A stretch of DNA of 64,000 nucleotides from Crotophaga sulcirostris. Its lineage: Eukaryota; Chordata; Aves; Cuculiformes; Crotophagidae. The position numbers and the translations under genes are program-made. Positions within the stretch are counted from its first letter, which is position 1. Each line of letters starts with the position of its first letter. Below, one piece after another: positions 63,870 to 64,000 of this stretch. The notes below the pieces were generated by a model. It made no database searches. It was not told the origin of the DNA and saw nothing but the letters and a program-made list of their open reading frames with translations. Location of the stretch: NCBI GenBank assembly GCA_013397455.1, contig VYZB01000095.1, positions 1,483,986 through 1,547,985 of the forward strand, in the 5' to 3' direction.

Positions 63870-63894
63870 TTTTCATAATGCTACATTATGAAAA
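63870..63894. repeat. Perfect 11-bp inverted repeat with 3-nt loop
   Basis: TTTTCATAATG and CATTATGAAAA are exact reverse complements around CTA. The stem is too short for a microRNA precursor. It is recorded as structure only. Confidence 0.65.
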
Positions 63895-64000
63895 ATGTAA
63901 AAAATGCATTTATGAAAATAAATTGTTTGGGACTTCTTTGACATTCTGTATTTTTAATAGGGTAAATAAGATGCATTAATGTGCTTTTAATGTCATCTAG

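Larger units (their letters stand above)
59647..64000. other. Non-coding single-copy DNA
   Basis: No known gene is recognised. A candidate terminal exon with a strong translation-start context lies at 60549-60638 and is listed separately. AT-rich sequence with TTAATTAAC and TTTATTTACA words lies near 60776-61160. A perfect 11-base-pair hairpin lies at 63870-63894. An A/C-rich tract lies near 63168-63200. Confidence 0.55.

Noticed and set aside
1..64000. Search by eye for tRNA, rRNA, spliceosomal RNA, CRISPR or prokaryotic operon structure
   Set aside because: No tRNA B-box with a cloverleaf, no repeated spacer array and no dense gene packing was found. The composition and repeats are those of a bird nuclear genome.

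Overview
The window looks like vertebrate nuclear DNA, almost certainly from a bird. It is AT-rich, has no dense coding, and has long stop-rich stretches in all frames. Its recognisable repeats are avian in type: two 5'-truncated CR1 LINE 3' ends with (ATTCTATG)-type tails, two copies of one endogenous-retrovirus LTR family that is widespread in birds, and one internally deleted mariner DNA transposon. No bacterial gene, CRISPR array, tRNA or rRNA was seen. I found no exon of a known protein-coding gene, so the window reads as intergenic desert or the inside of a very long intron.

Layout. 1-18741 is single-copy AT-rich DNA with simple repeats, a motif-rich block at 3770-4260 and three perfect octamer motifs at 9160-9398. 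18742-19333 is a minus-strand solo LTR. 19334-30819 is single copy and holds the longest open frame (24410-24943, unrecognised). 30820-31373 is a mariner remnant whose transposase keeps only its two ends. 31374-44196 is single copy, with an AT-rich, homeodomain-motif-rich block at 37680-38060. 44197-44953 is bounded by a long, well-preserved inverted repeat that matches no element I know. 49219-49600 is a second LTR of the same family, opposite in orientation and lacking the segment that carries the polyadenylation signal in the first copy. 50500-51210 is a GC-rich island, followed by a 77-base segment with strong splice-site sequences on both sides (51782-51858). 55302-55600 (minus) and 59421-59646 (plus) are CR1 3' ends. 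A splice-acceptor-like site at 60548 precedes a near-perfect Kozak start and a 22-codon frame.

No set of genes works together here. The only protein-coding history that can be read is that of mobile elements: the CR1 ORF2 C-terminus and the mariner transposase termini. The best leads are the inverted-repeat block, the deleted mariner, the paired LTRs, the isolated 177-codon frame and the candidate exons. All remaining short open frames look like chance or lie inside the repeats.
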